Of a DNA stretch of 64,000 bases, positions 36,640 to 47,869 are shown one piece after another; the stretch's first letter is position 1; every line of letters starts with the position of its first letter. The notes beneath the pieces are model-generated. The model made no database searches. It saw only the letters and a list, made by a program, of their open reading frames with translations, and was not told the DNA's origin. A program made the translations under genes and the position numbers. The DNA is from Enoplosus armatus (lineage: Eukaryota > Chordata > Actinopteri > Centrarchiformes > Enoplosidae), in assembly GCF_043641665.1 (NCBI RefSeq), contig NC_092194.1:11881298-11945297 (forward strand), read 5' to 3'.

Positions 36640-38555
36640 TCTATGAGGCTGATAACCACTGATAACACCCATTCAATTGAGTTATAATACTCAAAACAGC
36701 TGTTGGAGCTACATACTGGTTGGATCGCAGGCTTTGAAAAACAAAGATGTCACATGACAGCAGGTCCAGAGGGGTCATTTCATTTCCACTGGACTGCCTT
36801 TTTTTTCTTTAGGCAGAACATAATGTGAACACTGTTTTAAAGGGTCATCTTCAACCACCATCTTCACAACATGCAAGCCTTTCATGTGTCTGTCTCTTTC
36901 TCGCCGCCTCAGCCCTTCCATCCTCTCCAGCTCGGCTGCATGCACCCTGACACGTTGACAGGCTGGGAGCGAGTCAATGTTGTGGTTGACCTGGGAGACC
37001 AGGCCAGAGAGGTTTGGTTCACAAAGTGAGAGGTAGATAACAAAGTGCAGTGAACTAAAATGCCCCTAGCCAACCTTTGGCCTTGGTCAACATCTTCAAG
37101 CCATTGAGGTTGGAAGACAGGAATGGTGGAAGTGGATATGGAAACTGGACCCTTGTCTGTCCAGACCACAACAATTGTGCTTAACAGGACAGTTCAGGTT
37201 AGACCTGGAATAAACTATGTTGCAGATAAAGGCCACTATCATTTCACTTCTCCATGTACTAGTATCAGGAATGCACATGGAACTGCATTTTTTCATTTAT
37301 TTTCTTTCATTTATGAGTGAAATATTTCTAACAAATATATCAGTATTTGATGAGGACTTCAATTAACCACCTGAAAGGTGTGCACAGGGGAAATGAATCA
37401 CGCAGGCGGCTGTCCTTCTTATTGGATGTCTACTGAGGATTTAAAGAGATTTCACCATTACTGTGGACGTCAATCTTAAATGTTGCCTGTATATAATGCC
37501 CTTATGAGGCCCATCCATTTTTTCATTTGTTCCATTTCTCCTTTTCTCCTATCTTTAGATAGGCTACCGCCAGTAAACACAAATCAAAAAGTCTCTATGC
37601 TGATCGGTTCAAATAGTGTACAACAAACTTCTCAACGTTGGGAACACTCGTCTACATTTATGAGGAGGTCATATGGCCTGACACCACCACATCTGCCACA
37701 GATATCGTATTAAAATGGCGATTGGTGGAGCAAAGTTACCTACAATCTTTTCTTTAACAAGCTGTCTTTGTGTTGTAGCAGTAGCTTGATGGTTCTATCA
37801 TGAAAACAAGAGCACTGGTGCTTAACATAGCAGTAAGATACTACACATTAAGTTATTAACATCATTTGCATTCTTGATGATTTTTGCTTTGTTGGGCTGG
37901 AAGCTGAATTATGAACATCATTTTACACCAAACTATATTATATGTATTTGATTAATTATTATTGGAATTATAAGCTTGTTACACGATATTGAATTCATGT
38001 CATGGAAAACTGGCTGATCTTGTGATCTGTTTTATTGAACCTCATACAGACATTGGATGGTATGAAAACAGTTTGGTTGGATCCCAAAGACTTTCTGATC
38101 CTCAATAAAGTTCATATGAAAATCCTTGTAGTGTAAGTGTAGGGTCCACTGTGCGTTACGACATCATATTGCATATGGATATTTATATTATACATAAATG
38201 TACATTATATATATATATTTGAAAAACAAATATAATATGTTCTGATCAGTCATATGACTATAAAAAACACAGCTGATCCAGGTGCTGACCGGATGTAATT
38301 ACTGCTGCTACGACGACTAATAGCTGTCGATGTTCATAAGACTGCTGTGAAAGAAAGTCAGTAATTTTCTTCCAGCTATGGCAGTTCTTAACGCTGTACA
38401 TTATTCTGTAAAACTGGTCAAATATTTGCACAAATGCAAAGTGTTTACCTACACAATGTGACACATTACCATTTTCAATGTGGATGTAAAACATTTTCAA
38501 ATCAAGATTTTGAAGCATTTATTAACTAAAGACCATCTATAACTGTTCATCATAG
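36640..38555. other. Noncoding spacer
   Basis: No exon is recognised. The octamer ATTTGCAT lies at 37865-37872. The sequence at 38160-38240 is AT-rich with a short (AT)n at about 38206-38217. An AATAAA at 38104-38109 has no upstream coding sequence, so it is not annotated as a polyadenylation signal. Confidence 0.5.
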
Positions 38556-38559
38556 TATC

Positions 38560-38785
38560 ATTAAAGTGTCTCTTCACCCATGTAATGATAAAGAAAATGT
38601 TTGGTTTTTTTCATTTAATGGTACAGTATCTAGTCACCCAGGTTTGCTGTAGTCAAAGTGAGATATCCACCTCTAGCACTCCCATACAATGAAGGAATTT
38701 AGTTTACAATGCTCAAACCATTGAAAATTATATGAAAAATTCAGTGGCTATGTCTCTATAGATAGACAATGTGGGCAGTTTTCGT
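38560..38785 (+). mobile_element. Diverged percomorph dispersed repeat
   Basis: Motif order matches a noncoding repeat I know from percomorph sequence: AAAGTGTCTCTTCACCCA, then TATCTAGTCACCCAGGTTTG, GAGATATCC, CCATACAATGAAGGAA, ACAATGCTCAAACC and GAAAAATTCAGTGGC-ATGTCTCT, ending near GTGGGCAGTTTTCG. Many substitutions indicate an old copy. The family name is uncertain and no protein is encoded. Confidence 0.55.
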
Positions 38786-40555
38786 TTGGACTAAGCACAA
38801 GTCGAACACCAGTCCTGACTGCAGTTTATTTCAAATGTTTGGCTCCAGAAACATTAGTGTGTAAAACAATAAACTCAACCATGGCTTGGGATAATATGTA
38901 AATGATCAATATTTCTAATTGCAGAGAGGAATGATTGCCATGATTACGTTGACTCTCTAATGAGTCCACCTGTTGGCATCACGCAGAAAACAATTTTCCA
39001 CTTGAAGAAACATAGCGTATGTAAACTCTCATAAAATGTAAAACCAATGCAAGGTCTGCCGTGCTCTGGCAGCTGCAGCCTACAATTATGCAGCATCCGG
39101 CGATAACTTGAATGCCAATCTGACAAAACAGCGTCTTTCCTCCAAAGAAACATGATGCTTTTTTTATTCACAAAAAACAAAGTTACACAGTACATCAGTA
39201 AAACCTAGAGCATCCATTTCTATTACTATGAATTTATTGAAATGTGAAGCTCAAACTGAAGTAACTAATGTTGCATTTATTAGATGGTTGGAGGACTGTT
39301 GGGAATATAAAAACCTGTGAACTTATAAAGTCTGTGGAGAACCAATTCCAGGAAAACAAAATATACAGTATTATGCGCCTACTGTAACTCCACTGCTCAC
39401 TTCAAAGGCTTGTCCTGAAATTCAGGAGGACAGTTATTGATCCAATCCCTCAATGAATCGGGAATTGATAACTGGACGCTTCAGAATGCACTTTTATGTT
39501 TTCTCGCTTTGAAGCTCTCCACTCCCATCTTTTGAGGGGATGTTATTCTACGCAAGCGCCTCTTAAATGTTTGAAACCCACACTCCTCCTTGGTTTCGCC
39601 AGCATTTCCAAGCCAATGTCTCTCTTCATTCTCACAAGGCATATTGGGAATCCTTGTTCCGAAAGTGAATGTAAATTAGTGTTTGGCACGACAAAAGGAC
39701 ACCTTTCTTCATTTCTGATGAACAGGTTCCAGGGCAGGATCGGGTCAGGTGTAGTGAAAGGAGAACCCTGGCCTCACCGTCCCCTCCCTTCATTGTCCCG
39801 CACTCCCTGCCAACCCATCATTCTCAATATCCCACTGGGGCCTCTCTAACCCTCAACATCTGTCCCACTTTACCCCTCTGATGGTGCCGGCTAGAATGAC
39901 GGGCACACTGCAGCACTGTGCAGGGTTTTAGAAACTGCTTCCAGACATCTCAAAGTGCTGTCATCTGTAATTTTGTGCATTTACTCGTTCAGTTTATTTG
40001 TCTGCAATTTACTACAACTAATCACAGGTGTGTTTGCACTATCTCTGTGAGAATAGGTATGTGGATAAAACAAACATGAAAGTAAAGGCAGCGTTGTTTA
40101 GAAGTGAAATATTTTTTAATTACAAAAGCTGCTTTCTGTCCATCTTGTCCTGGAAGAACATTCATCCTGACTGTCATTGTGAAGCACTGCTTTTTCTCTT
40201 GAAATGACAAACTTTTCACAGATGGTGGAGAGAAAAAAAACTAGAGGTCAATTTAAATAGCCTTAGTGCTTTGCCCAGTTGAGTAAATCAACCGTGAGGA
40301 AACATAAAGGGAAACACCCACAGCAGACGTGCAACACTGTGGTGCCATGTAAGGGATCATAAACTCGTGTACATGTAAGTTAAAAACAGGATGCTATATA
40401 TTTTGTAAAGGATGTTTGGGGCAGCTTGAACATTATAATTGCGTGCCAGTTTTCCCTTTGGGAGAAAATACCTTTCCCCATATGTGGCAGTGATAAAGTA
40501 TAGGTTTCTCCTGTCTGGCAAGAAAGGTATATCTGCCCTCTAACTAGACAAGGGG
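38786..40555. other. Noncoding spacer
   Basis: Unique sequence. The 117-codon plus frame at 39496-39849 is not family-like. The short dyad TCCTGAA-A-TTCAGGA lies at about 39413-39427. A GCGATAA word occurs at 39100-39106. Nothing else is recognised. Confidence 0.5.
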
Positions 40556-40559
40556 GAGC

Positions 40560-40660
40560 AGAGCAGAGAGAGAGAGGGAGACAGAGAGAGCAAGACGGAG
40601 ATATATAAAGACTGCTAGAGACAGACAGGAAAAGAGAAAGTGAGGGAGAAAGAGAGGGGA
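40560..40660 (+). repeat. Purine-rich (AG/GAGA) tract
   Basis: About 100 bp dominated by A and G on the plus strand, with GAGAGAGAGAGGG and AAAGAGAAAGTGAGGG blocks. The opposite-strand Ser/Leu-rich frame (40380-40727) is a repeat shadow. Confidence 0.8.
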
Positions 40661-40884
40661 TCCAAACCACTGTCTGTGCAGTTAGTGGGTCTGGGGTGAT
40701 TGCATGAGGGACAGGAGGGAGCTCCATTTACATTGTAGCTGCAGAATAAAAAGCAGCTTTGGTTTGTCAGTTTTCTGACTAGCGTCATGAACCGGGAGAT
40801 GCCCATGGCTGCTCGTTCTACTTCAACGCAGTTCAATACCTGCAATCCTCACCCTTCTACTAGTCAAAGGGAGGAATACACAAA

Positions 40885-40888
<4 letters not shown>

Positions 40889-40917
<29 letters not shown>
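40889..40917. repeat. (CA)n microsatellite
   Basis: About 14 CA units following CAAACGCG, then a GGGGTCCC spacer and an imperfect GT-rich patch (40930-40952), a second facing CA/GT pair. The 168-codon frame at 40787-41293, the longest in the window, runs through this array and is rejected as a gene. Confidence 0.95.
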
Positions 40918-40919
<2 letters not shown>

Positions 40920-41019
40920 GGTCCCTCCGGTGTGTTTGTGTTTCTGTTTGTGAGCATTTGTTCCAAATCAGGCACCTGGCATCTTTTGGGAGAGCAGGCT
41001 TCACCAATGAGGCCCCCTG

Positions 41020-41940
41020 GCCTGTCATATGTCTGGATGCAGACCAATACCCATCACGGCAAACTGATCAAAAGCAAAGGAAAGTACAACCCTTGAACTT
41101 CACAGTCCAATATGCATCCCTGTTGCTTATTATATTCACACACACACAGGAACTCACAGCATGTAACCATATGAATATCTCTCCGCTGATCAAATATTCC
41201 AGAAAGCAATTTTTTCTCTTGTTTTCAGTTAGAATTGTAATTCACTGCTGGTTAAATTGGACCCTCTCGCCAGACTGCTGTAATACCCCATAGTAGGTAT
41301 AATCAAAGTAATTACAACAACACACAGGTGTTCCACGCTGCACGCCACTGAACACAGCACACGTCAGTGACAGTGGATGGAGTAAACATCTCTGGGAAAA
41401 AAAACAAAACAGAAACAAATTCAAATCAAGTGCCATTACGGCTACTTTATCGACAGACAGTAAGTGCACAAACAAATGGCATTTTTTTTGTCATCTGCTG
41501 CTTAACGTGGACATTTTATGCTCTGTCTGTTCACGTTGCTTTGCTTCCACTTTTCAATTATGATAATCTAAATCTGGTAGAGTGAATTATAGAGGAAAGA
41601 CATGATTTTTTAAGCTCTACAGCACAGAAAAAAAAAAGAGGGGGAGAGTGAGGACAGTGTAAGAACAGTATCAGAGAGGCCGATAAGCTCCCTCACTATA
41701 TGCTAATATTGCACTAACTAAGATGTTTTTTTCACTTGAACTGCAAAAAATGCCTTTGAGCATTTAGAAATACTGTATATGTTTTACTCTTTGCTGTTTT
41801 ATTTTGTTCAGATCAGAGCAGAAACGTGAAGAGGCATACAATCACATTAAAAGCTCCCCATCTGCATCCCTCCAAATCTCATCTTGGTGAAAAAGAAAAT
41901 AGGGAAAAAATTGAAGGAGAGAAGGTAAGGGGGGGTCAGA
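41020..41940. other. Noncoding spacer
   Basis: Unique sequence with short A-tracts near 41400 and 41626-41637. Reading frames up to 77 codons resemble nothing known. Confidence 0.5.

Positions 41941-41942
<2 letters not shown>

Positions 41943-42003
<61 letters not shown>
41943..42003. repeat. Long pure (AG)n microsatellite
   Basis: Sixty-one bases of uninterrupted AG, one of the two longest pure arrays in the window. The Arg-Glu repeat frame on the plus strand and the Ser-Leu frame on the minus strand are artefacts. The length and purity suggest a highly polymorphic locus and a triplex-prone mirror repeat. Confidence 0.98.
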
Positions 42004-42007
<4 letters not shown>

Positions 42008-42260
42008 AGAGAAGGTGCAATTACCAAGAGCGTAGTCTGAGGGATCAACTTCACTTCAAAGAGGCCGGGCCCCGCGTCCCATGCTCCACACAGCCCCAAG
42101 TACCAGTGTTGTGAGAGTAGGTAAACATGAGCAAATCACAAGACTGTTAATAGCAGCCAGATCTGAAGAGGTCTCCACCTTGTGCCTTCCTGTCTGCCTC
42201 TTAGATTCTCAGACAAGCCCTTGCCTGGAAGGAACAGACTCACCCTGCACACTCAGCTAC

Positions 42261-42263
<3 letters not shown>

Positions 42264-42306
<43 letters not shown>

Positions 42307-42317
42307 TGGGTGTGTGA
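42264..42317. repeat. (GT)n microsatellite
   Basis: About 19 pure GT units (42264-42302), then GGGTGTGGGTGTGTG variants. Confidence 0.97.
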
Positions 42318-42319
42318 GC

Positions 42320-43000
42320 TCATGAGCATTATCCCAACAGCTTTTTTTCATAGTAATTGAACAGCATATGCACACAACTCCATGCTGGAACCTTTTAAAC
42401 CCTCACAGCATGCAAAACCCTACAGCTGCCATGCAAACCCCTGAAATGTGTGCATGGTAAATGCAATAGGATATTTCTCCATCAAAAGGACAATCATGCA
42501 AACTGTATTTGTAGTTTCCGACGCAGCAGCCACCGAGAGCAGTACATCTATCTGTGTGCACTGCTGCTGAATTATTACAGTGTTGCTTTTGAGACTTATT
42601 GGCAAGAATTATCTTGTTCCAGTATGCAGCCGACTCAGTGAGTGGATTTTCATTCATCTTTTTTGACAACAGAAAAAGATGCTCTGTGTCTGAGCCCCCC
42701 TCCCCTCCCTCCCTGAAACTCGCTGTACCAATCCGGGACGATGTCTACTGTATGTGAAGTGCATTTAACGCCCACTAATCTGTCATCACTGGATAAATAC
42801 GATAAGGATAGCAGCCGTTCCCCAGAAGTTATCACAGGCCTGACGGCTAAACAGGATTAAACGGTTGGCATTATGCAACGCAAAGGGTGAATAGCGATAT
42901 TTTTAAAGGATAGGACAGAGTTGACCCCCTCTGAGGAAACACAGTGTGCATTCACATTCAGCACCACAGATTGTTTTTTGTTTTTTTCATTCCCTCGTAT
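42320..43000. other. Noncoding spacer
   Basis: Unique sequence with a short C/T-rich patch at 42697-42714. Frames on both strands (61-88 codons) overlap each other and are not protein-like. Confidence 0.5.
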
Positions 43001-43002
43001 AA

Positions 43003-43240
43003 CCGTGATGGCAAAGTGGCATAATCCATAGGCTATTTTCAATCACATGAGCAGGGTTCAAACCCCCATGTCAGGACGCATTCATCCTGTTGAAGTGTCA
43101 TTGAACAAGACACTGGCTCCCCACCAGCGCCGGGTGAGATGGGGGGGTTATGCTGTATCTGACCCTGCAGTCTGACCTCCCCAGTGGGGCGAAGCAAAAA
43201 GAGACTTTTCCCCATGGGGGATCAATAAAGAATTACATTT
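43003..43240 (+). mobile_element. Well-preserved tRNA-derived SINE
   Basis: The internal Pol III promoter is intact by sequence: box A TGGCAAAGTGG at 43009-43019 and box B GGTTCAAACCC at 43055-43065, 36 bp apart. Next comes the conserved fish-SINE central word, TGAAGTGTCATTGAACAAGACACTGG (43091-43116), in which the usual CCTTGAGCAAG has become CATTGAACAAG. The element then runs through a GC-richer middle to a tail reading CCCCATGGGGGATCAATAAAG (43211-43231). It has no coding capacity; mobilisation would rely on a partner LINE. Confidence 0.85.
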
Positions 43241-43800
43241 ACATACATAATGTATATCAAAGTAAATCTTGGACCGGGAAGTCTTGCATTGCTAATTCTA
43301 AATCTCAGTGCCGTGTTTGAGGCTGTGGATTTGAATGCAATGACAGCACTGCTTCTTCAAGCCAATATTATAATAAAGGAAATCATCTGGAAAGGCTGAC
43401 ATCTGTTGGCTGGGACTTGTAACTGCAGTGAGCGACGTGGTGTTATTGCACTGAGGTATGAAACAGTTCAGAACTGGTGCCCTAGAAGAACTGAGCAGAA
43501 AACACTTAAAGAGACACAAGGGGCAAAACTCCCGAGTCATGAACCGAGATGAAAAGATGCCTCCAGGCTAACCTCACAGCTGAAGCGGAATCACCCTGAG
43601 TGCTTTTAGTGTGCCTTTCTCCTCGGATGTCGTTTGTTAAGAGAGTAAACCCCCTTCATGCTTGTGTGAAACTTAATTCCCTGGTCTGTCCTTGAGCAGT
43701 AAACTCTCACCCTCTCCCCGGCAGCTGAGAGTGACCCCTCCGTTAAAAAAAAAAACAACACACACACACACACACACAGTCCTCCTCTCTTCTTCCACTC
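43241..43800. other. Noncoding spacer with A-tract and (CA)n
   Basis: Unique sequence ending in an A-run (43745-43755) joined to a (CA)n array at 43759-43778. No exon is recognised. Confidence 0.55.
43759..43778. repeat. (CA)n microsatellite
   Basis: Ten CA units immediately after an A-rich tract. A-rich/CA junctions of this kind often mark old retroposon tails, but no body is visible. Confidence 0.9.
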
Positions 43801-43804
43801 CTAC

Positions 43805-43950
43805 CACGCCAGATGTTTCTTTTCGTCTGTGATTTATCGCACAGTTTAGATAAGGGTAAACAAATAGTCATCACAGTTATAACTGCAAACACTGCTTTTC
43901 CGTCGGGCTTATCGCAGGTCACAGCATACAAAGTTAGCCGACGGTGTGGA
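43805..43950. promoter_or_regulatory. Candidate regulatory block with TTATCGC motifs, part 1
   Basis: Repeat-free and balanced in composition, with TTATCGC at 43834-43840 and again at 43909-43915, plus TTTAGATAAGGGTAAACAAATAG, which combines a GATA word and a forkhead-type GTAAACAA. A regulatory role is inferred from motif density. Confidence 0.35.
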
Positions 43951-44189
43951 GACAGGAGGGGGGTGAGCGGAGAAGGGAGAGAGAAAATGACAAAATTGCA
44001 TTTTTCTCTGAGACGCCAAATCGAGCATAAACATACCAAAAGTCCTTCTGCACACATATACACACAAACACACACATATATAACCCTGAGCCCTGACCTG
44101 TAGGAATGTGTGCTCTCTGTGGAGGACGATTAGCTGGCCAGCCTCTTAGCTCCTCCAACACAGAAACCTCATTGTGATAAAGCCCAGTC

Positions 44190-44520
44190 AATGTTTGCTG
44201 ACACACGTTATCTCCCGTCCCCTCTCTCCCTGGGCCTCCAGTCGGATCGAGCTGCCACAGCTCTTTACAACGATTTAGGGAGCCATTTGTTTTTCAAGGA
44301 GCTGTTTGCACAATGGCCACCTACCGCACAAGGGACAGAGGCGCAGGGACAGGAGAGGGAGTCGTTTGAAATATAAATCACAAGCGTGCCAGCTTTTTAT
44401 CGGCAACAGCTCTGCCTTTTTGTTTTCGACTTTCCGATCTTTTTGCATTCTTTATCGCGGGCTGGGGCGATAAGAACAAACAAGATGGGGTTTTTGTCAG
44501 CGGCTGCCAATGTATGTAAC
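44190..44520. promoter_or_regulatory. Candidate regulatory block with TTATCGC dyad, part 2
   Basis: Contains the exact inverted pair TTATCGC (44452-44458) and GCGATAA (44467-44473), with an 8-bp spacer, and a related TTATCGG at 44397. Other words are ACACGTTATC, TTTGAAATATAAATCAC and AAGAACAAACAAG. The region is CpG-richer than its surroundings and repeat-free. No frame looks coding. It is the best enhancer candidate in the window on sequence texture alone. Confidence 0.4.
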
Positions 44521-44565
44521 TACGAGAAAAGAGGGGAAAAGAAACACTTATCTTGTGTGTGTGCT

Positions 44566-44586
44566 CGTGTGCATGTGTGTGCATGT
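44566..44586. repeat. Imperfect GT-rich patch
   Basis: A short alternating GT/GC/AT stretch (GTGCTCGTGTGCATGTGTGTGCATG). A CA-rich counterpart lies at 44050-44082. Confidence 0.7.
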
Positions 44587-44715
44587 CGAGGAGGGGAGGT
44601 GATAAAAGAGAATATTCCTCAAGGAGGATCAATAGTTGTTATTCAGACCTGCATGGGTCCCTCCATAGGAAGCACTGGCACTGTCCTAAGAGTCTGCCGG
44701 CTGTATTGATTTTAA

Positions 44716-45010
44716 TTTATTTTTAACTTAGTGATGGATATGGGACATGTCATGAGAGAGAGGCATTGGTCAAATAATTACCAACATCTATTCATTAATT
44801 GGGAGGCAAAAGAGATAGACCACTCAATATTCATTAAGGCCTGCAAAGACTTCGCAAATGTGCTGTCTGACACAAGGATGTCAGAGAAATATGTCGATCG
44901 CCTAATCACGCAATGCAAATTTGTCCCTGTGAAGCAGAATGGACACTGCTTCTCCTTCCTTTTCGGGGAAAAGAAAAAACGTACATATTTCATTATGCTG
45001 TAGATTCTTG
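44716..45010. promoter_or_regulatory. Candidate conserved block, open on both strands
   Basis: A repeat-free stretch with ACATCTATTCATTAATTGGG, CAATATTCATTAAGGCC and an octamer ATGCAAAT at 44923-44930. The plus frame is open for about 95 codons (44716-45003) and the minus frame for 90 codons (44778-45050). The plus translation has a protein-like mix of residues but no recognised domain and starts at a weak site. I favour a conserved noncoding element; a small unknown exon is the alternative. Confidence 0.35.
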
Positions 45011-46925
45011 ATCCATTCCCACTGTGTTCTACCTTTTCTACTAAACACATTTTAAAATGCCACGATTATTGATTAAACATACTTTGAATAAGACATGCTT
45101 TGAAATATCACCAAATTGATTCATGATTCAACATCCCCCAGTATTAAACAGTATTTTTCCACACTGCAGCCATTTCACAATCTGTCTACCATACAAACAA
45201 ATGTTTTTTGTTTTTTTCTGGAGGAACATGGTCAAATATTGACACACATCTTGTGTGAAGTGAAGCTGTTTGGTCAGTCGCTACCAAAAAGTAGCAACAG
45301 GCAGAGACAGGATGCTTAAATGCGCACAAGAGGCAATGTTTCCTGAAAAGCTTACAAATTGCATCTTTAGTTAATCCTTGAACAATCCAGTTTATGAAAT
45401 TCAATCCCAAATAATGAGTTGCAATTAAACTCACACACTGTGTGAGAGAGGTAAATCTAATTAACCGAGCTTGTGAAAAGTGATCAGATGACAGTGTTTT
45501 GTATTACAACCTTGGAAGTTTCAGGTCTCCGCAGAATATGAATCAGACCATTCAGCAGATGGAAGGTGCGGCTGTTGTTGCTGTAACAGAATCAGCAGTC
45601 TTGTCATACATATGCTGCATAAATATATCATCAAAACCCTTGTAACCTGCAATAACTCGCTTGATTGGCTCAGTGAGTGCAAGTTCCTTTGGTGTGCATC
45701 AAGTCAAACTGACCAAAGTGGCCTATGGGTTCTTGCAGACAGACACCCATGGTTATTGAGTACAGTCACAACACTAATTATCCTGCATGCAAGCTACTGC
45801 AGGGCTTTGCCCTTTGAGAGAAGCAATCAAACAGCTGACGAAAGGCTGAATAATCACACTGCACTGAATATGCTGAGCATAGCACATGAGTGTGTTTGTG
45901 TGTGGGAGCTTCTGAATACTGTACAGTATGTGCATCAACTTCAGTAAAGCTCACATTATTTAGGTGGGAGGGCAATAATGTTGGAACTTCATGGGTTAAA
46001 CAGGGTAACATCCTTCTGCCATGGTTAAAATAAGTTATCGTTGATCTCAGTGCTCAATCGAACAAGTTCAAGTTTTTCATCAGTTTGTGTTTGTTTTGGG
46101 ATTTAGCTGAGAGACAAGCAAAGGGACCGTGCATCTGTGTGAAAAAGCAAATCAATGACCTCCATGAGCTCTTATCTCGTCTTGTGTTGCATCATAAGCA
46201 ACGTTACAGCCTCTTTTTCCCACCCAAGCCGGGCCAAGGTCGTGGTTAAGTTATGATTGCAGTATGATGCACTCAGCGAAAGACACGCAATGAAGCGGTC
46301 TCTGCTGAACCATAAAACTGTCAAGATGCATCACAAAAGTGTCAGATGCACCACGCACAGCATCACAACAACAAAAAAATAAGACTCTCACTCTTTCTCC
46401 CACTCTCCCACCCGCTCTCGAAGCAATCATCACTTCCTCAAGTCGACACAGGCTGAATATTGCATTAAATGAATATGTGTTGGAGGACAGAAAAACTACA
46501 TTGATTTTGAAATCCCTTGGTTCTGCTATAGTGCCACGCAAAGTAATGATCAATTATTTGGCCTCCGACTGGCGTTTCTCAGAAGCCTCTCTCCCCTAAC
46601 AGCAATACAGTATGAAGCCTATACTCACCATACTAAGCCACCAAAGAGAATCCATTGATTTAATCCTCGGCTATTCAACTGCAGCTCTTCTTTATCTATG
46701 TTTTAATGCTCCAATCATCCACCAAACTGGGGAAAGTCAGGTTTTTTCTGGAGACTGAGGATAACAAGTGATTTTAAATGTAGCACACATACTGTACTAT
46801 AAATACAGGCAGTGCTATTAAGCTGTGAAAATAAGCCTGCACCTTTGAAAAGTTAAGCCCTGTAAATGTACATATACATGTTTATGAGGCCTCAATGGTT
46901 GTCACAAAGAGTCTGAATACAACGG
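45010..46925. other. Noncoding spacer
   Basis: Unique, AT-leaning sequence. Frames reach 111 codons (45612-45947) and 100 codons (46251-46553, minus), neither resembling a known protein. Nothing else stands out. Confidence 0.5.
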
Positions 46926-46929
46926 ATAG

Positions 46930-47280
46930 AAAGTGAAAAGAAAATGTGATGTAATACGATCTTCCGAAGTAATAAGGTGTTTTTCGCTGCTATTTATTAA
47001 ATGTTACCACAAAAGGTGTCTTATTCCTACTTTGAATTCTAACGTAACTCACAGCAATTGTGCCATTATACTTCACTGGCACCTGCCATGGTCTCATTTC
47101 AAGGTGATTAAGATACTTATCAAATTTATTTTGCTGGAAAAACATCAGTGGAATATGATTTTTTTTCCCGAAGTCCCCACAGAGACCAAAATTTGACACA
47201 TTTCCACACTCAGTTTGAAAGCGCGACGATAAATCACACCGCACCACAGGGGCCATGAAGCAAACTGCACTTCGGTCCAA
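46930..47280. promoter_or_regulatory. Candidate conserved noncoding block
   Basis: Repeat-free sequence with CAGCAATTGTGCCATTATAC, AAGGTGATTAAGATACTTATC and ACGATAAATCACACCGC. It is open on both strands for about 90 codons, with no recognisable protein. Regulatory identity is inferred only. Confidence 0.3.
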
Positions 47281-47298
47281 TTTTTAAGACTGGCTAGA

Positions 47299-47864
47299 CC
47301 CCCCCCCCCCCCTTGCTCCTCAATCCACTAGCCCAATAGAGGGAGGCAGCCTAAATGCACCATCAGCATTGAGGTTTGGCTGAGCTGCTACAAGGGTATT
47401 ATGTTCCAAATTCTCTCCAGCTGGAGCGAGGAGAGGCTCGCCCATCTCCTTTTTTAACCCATTCCCAAATCACAAAAAAAATCACCCCCGCTTCTTTTTA
47501 CACCCTACATCCATCCTATTCTTGCCTTCCCTTTCTACATCTCCACAATTCAGTGTTTAAACAATCAGGCGCCCGAGAAGTAGCGTCCGAAATTTGGTTG
47601 GGGGGGGGGGGGGGGGTCAGGGAAGGCCTTCTTACAGAAAGAAAAAAAGCACAGAAAGAGAGTGTGCAGGGGGGGGGGTTCAGAGAAAGAGAATTGGAGA
47701 GAGGGAGAGAGAGCGAGAGAGGAAAAAGGAGAGAGCTGCTGGGGCAGGTGAAAGCCGTCCGCATACAAGGTGGCGATTAGGAGAAAGTGGCCCTGTGTGA
47801 GGCAAGAGGAACATCTGTGCCTATTACCGCAGCACACAAAAGACTGGGGGGGGGGGGGGGGGGG
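47299..47864. repeat. Cluster of four G/C homopolymers with purine tract
   Basis: C14 at 47299-47312, G17 at 47600-47616, G10 at 47669-47678 and G19 at 47846-47864. Between the last three lies a purine-rich stretch (about 47630-47740) of AGAGAGAGCGAGAGAGG type. Gly-, Arg/Glu- and Pro-rich frames here are composition artefacts. The G runs are strong quadruplex candidates, and their exact lengths are error-prone in assemblies. Confidence 0.9.
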
Positions 47865-47869
47865 AGTCC

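Noticed and set aside
38104..38109. AATAAA as a gene polyadenylation signal
   Set aside because: No upstream coding sequence or GT-rich downstream element; AATAAA is frequent in this composition.
40787..41293. 168-codon open frame, the longest in the window
   Set aside because: It runs through the (CA)n array and has no recognisable domain; its length comes from the repeat being stop-free.
41826..42099. Arg-Glu and Ser-Leu repeat proteins on opposite strands
   Set aside because: Pure translation of the (AG)n microsatellite.
47376..47780. 134-codon plus frame and overlapping minus frames rich in Gly, Arg/Glu or Pro
   Set aside because: They follow from G homopolymers and AG-rich sequence.
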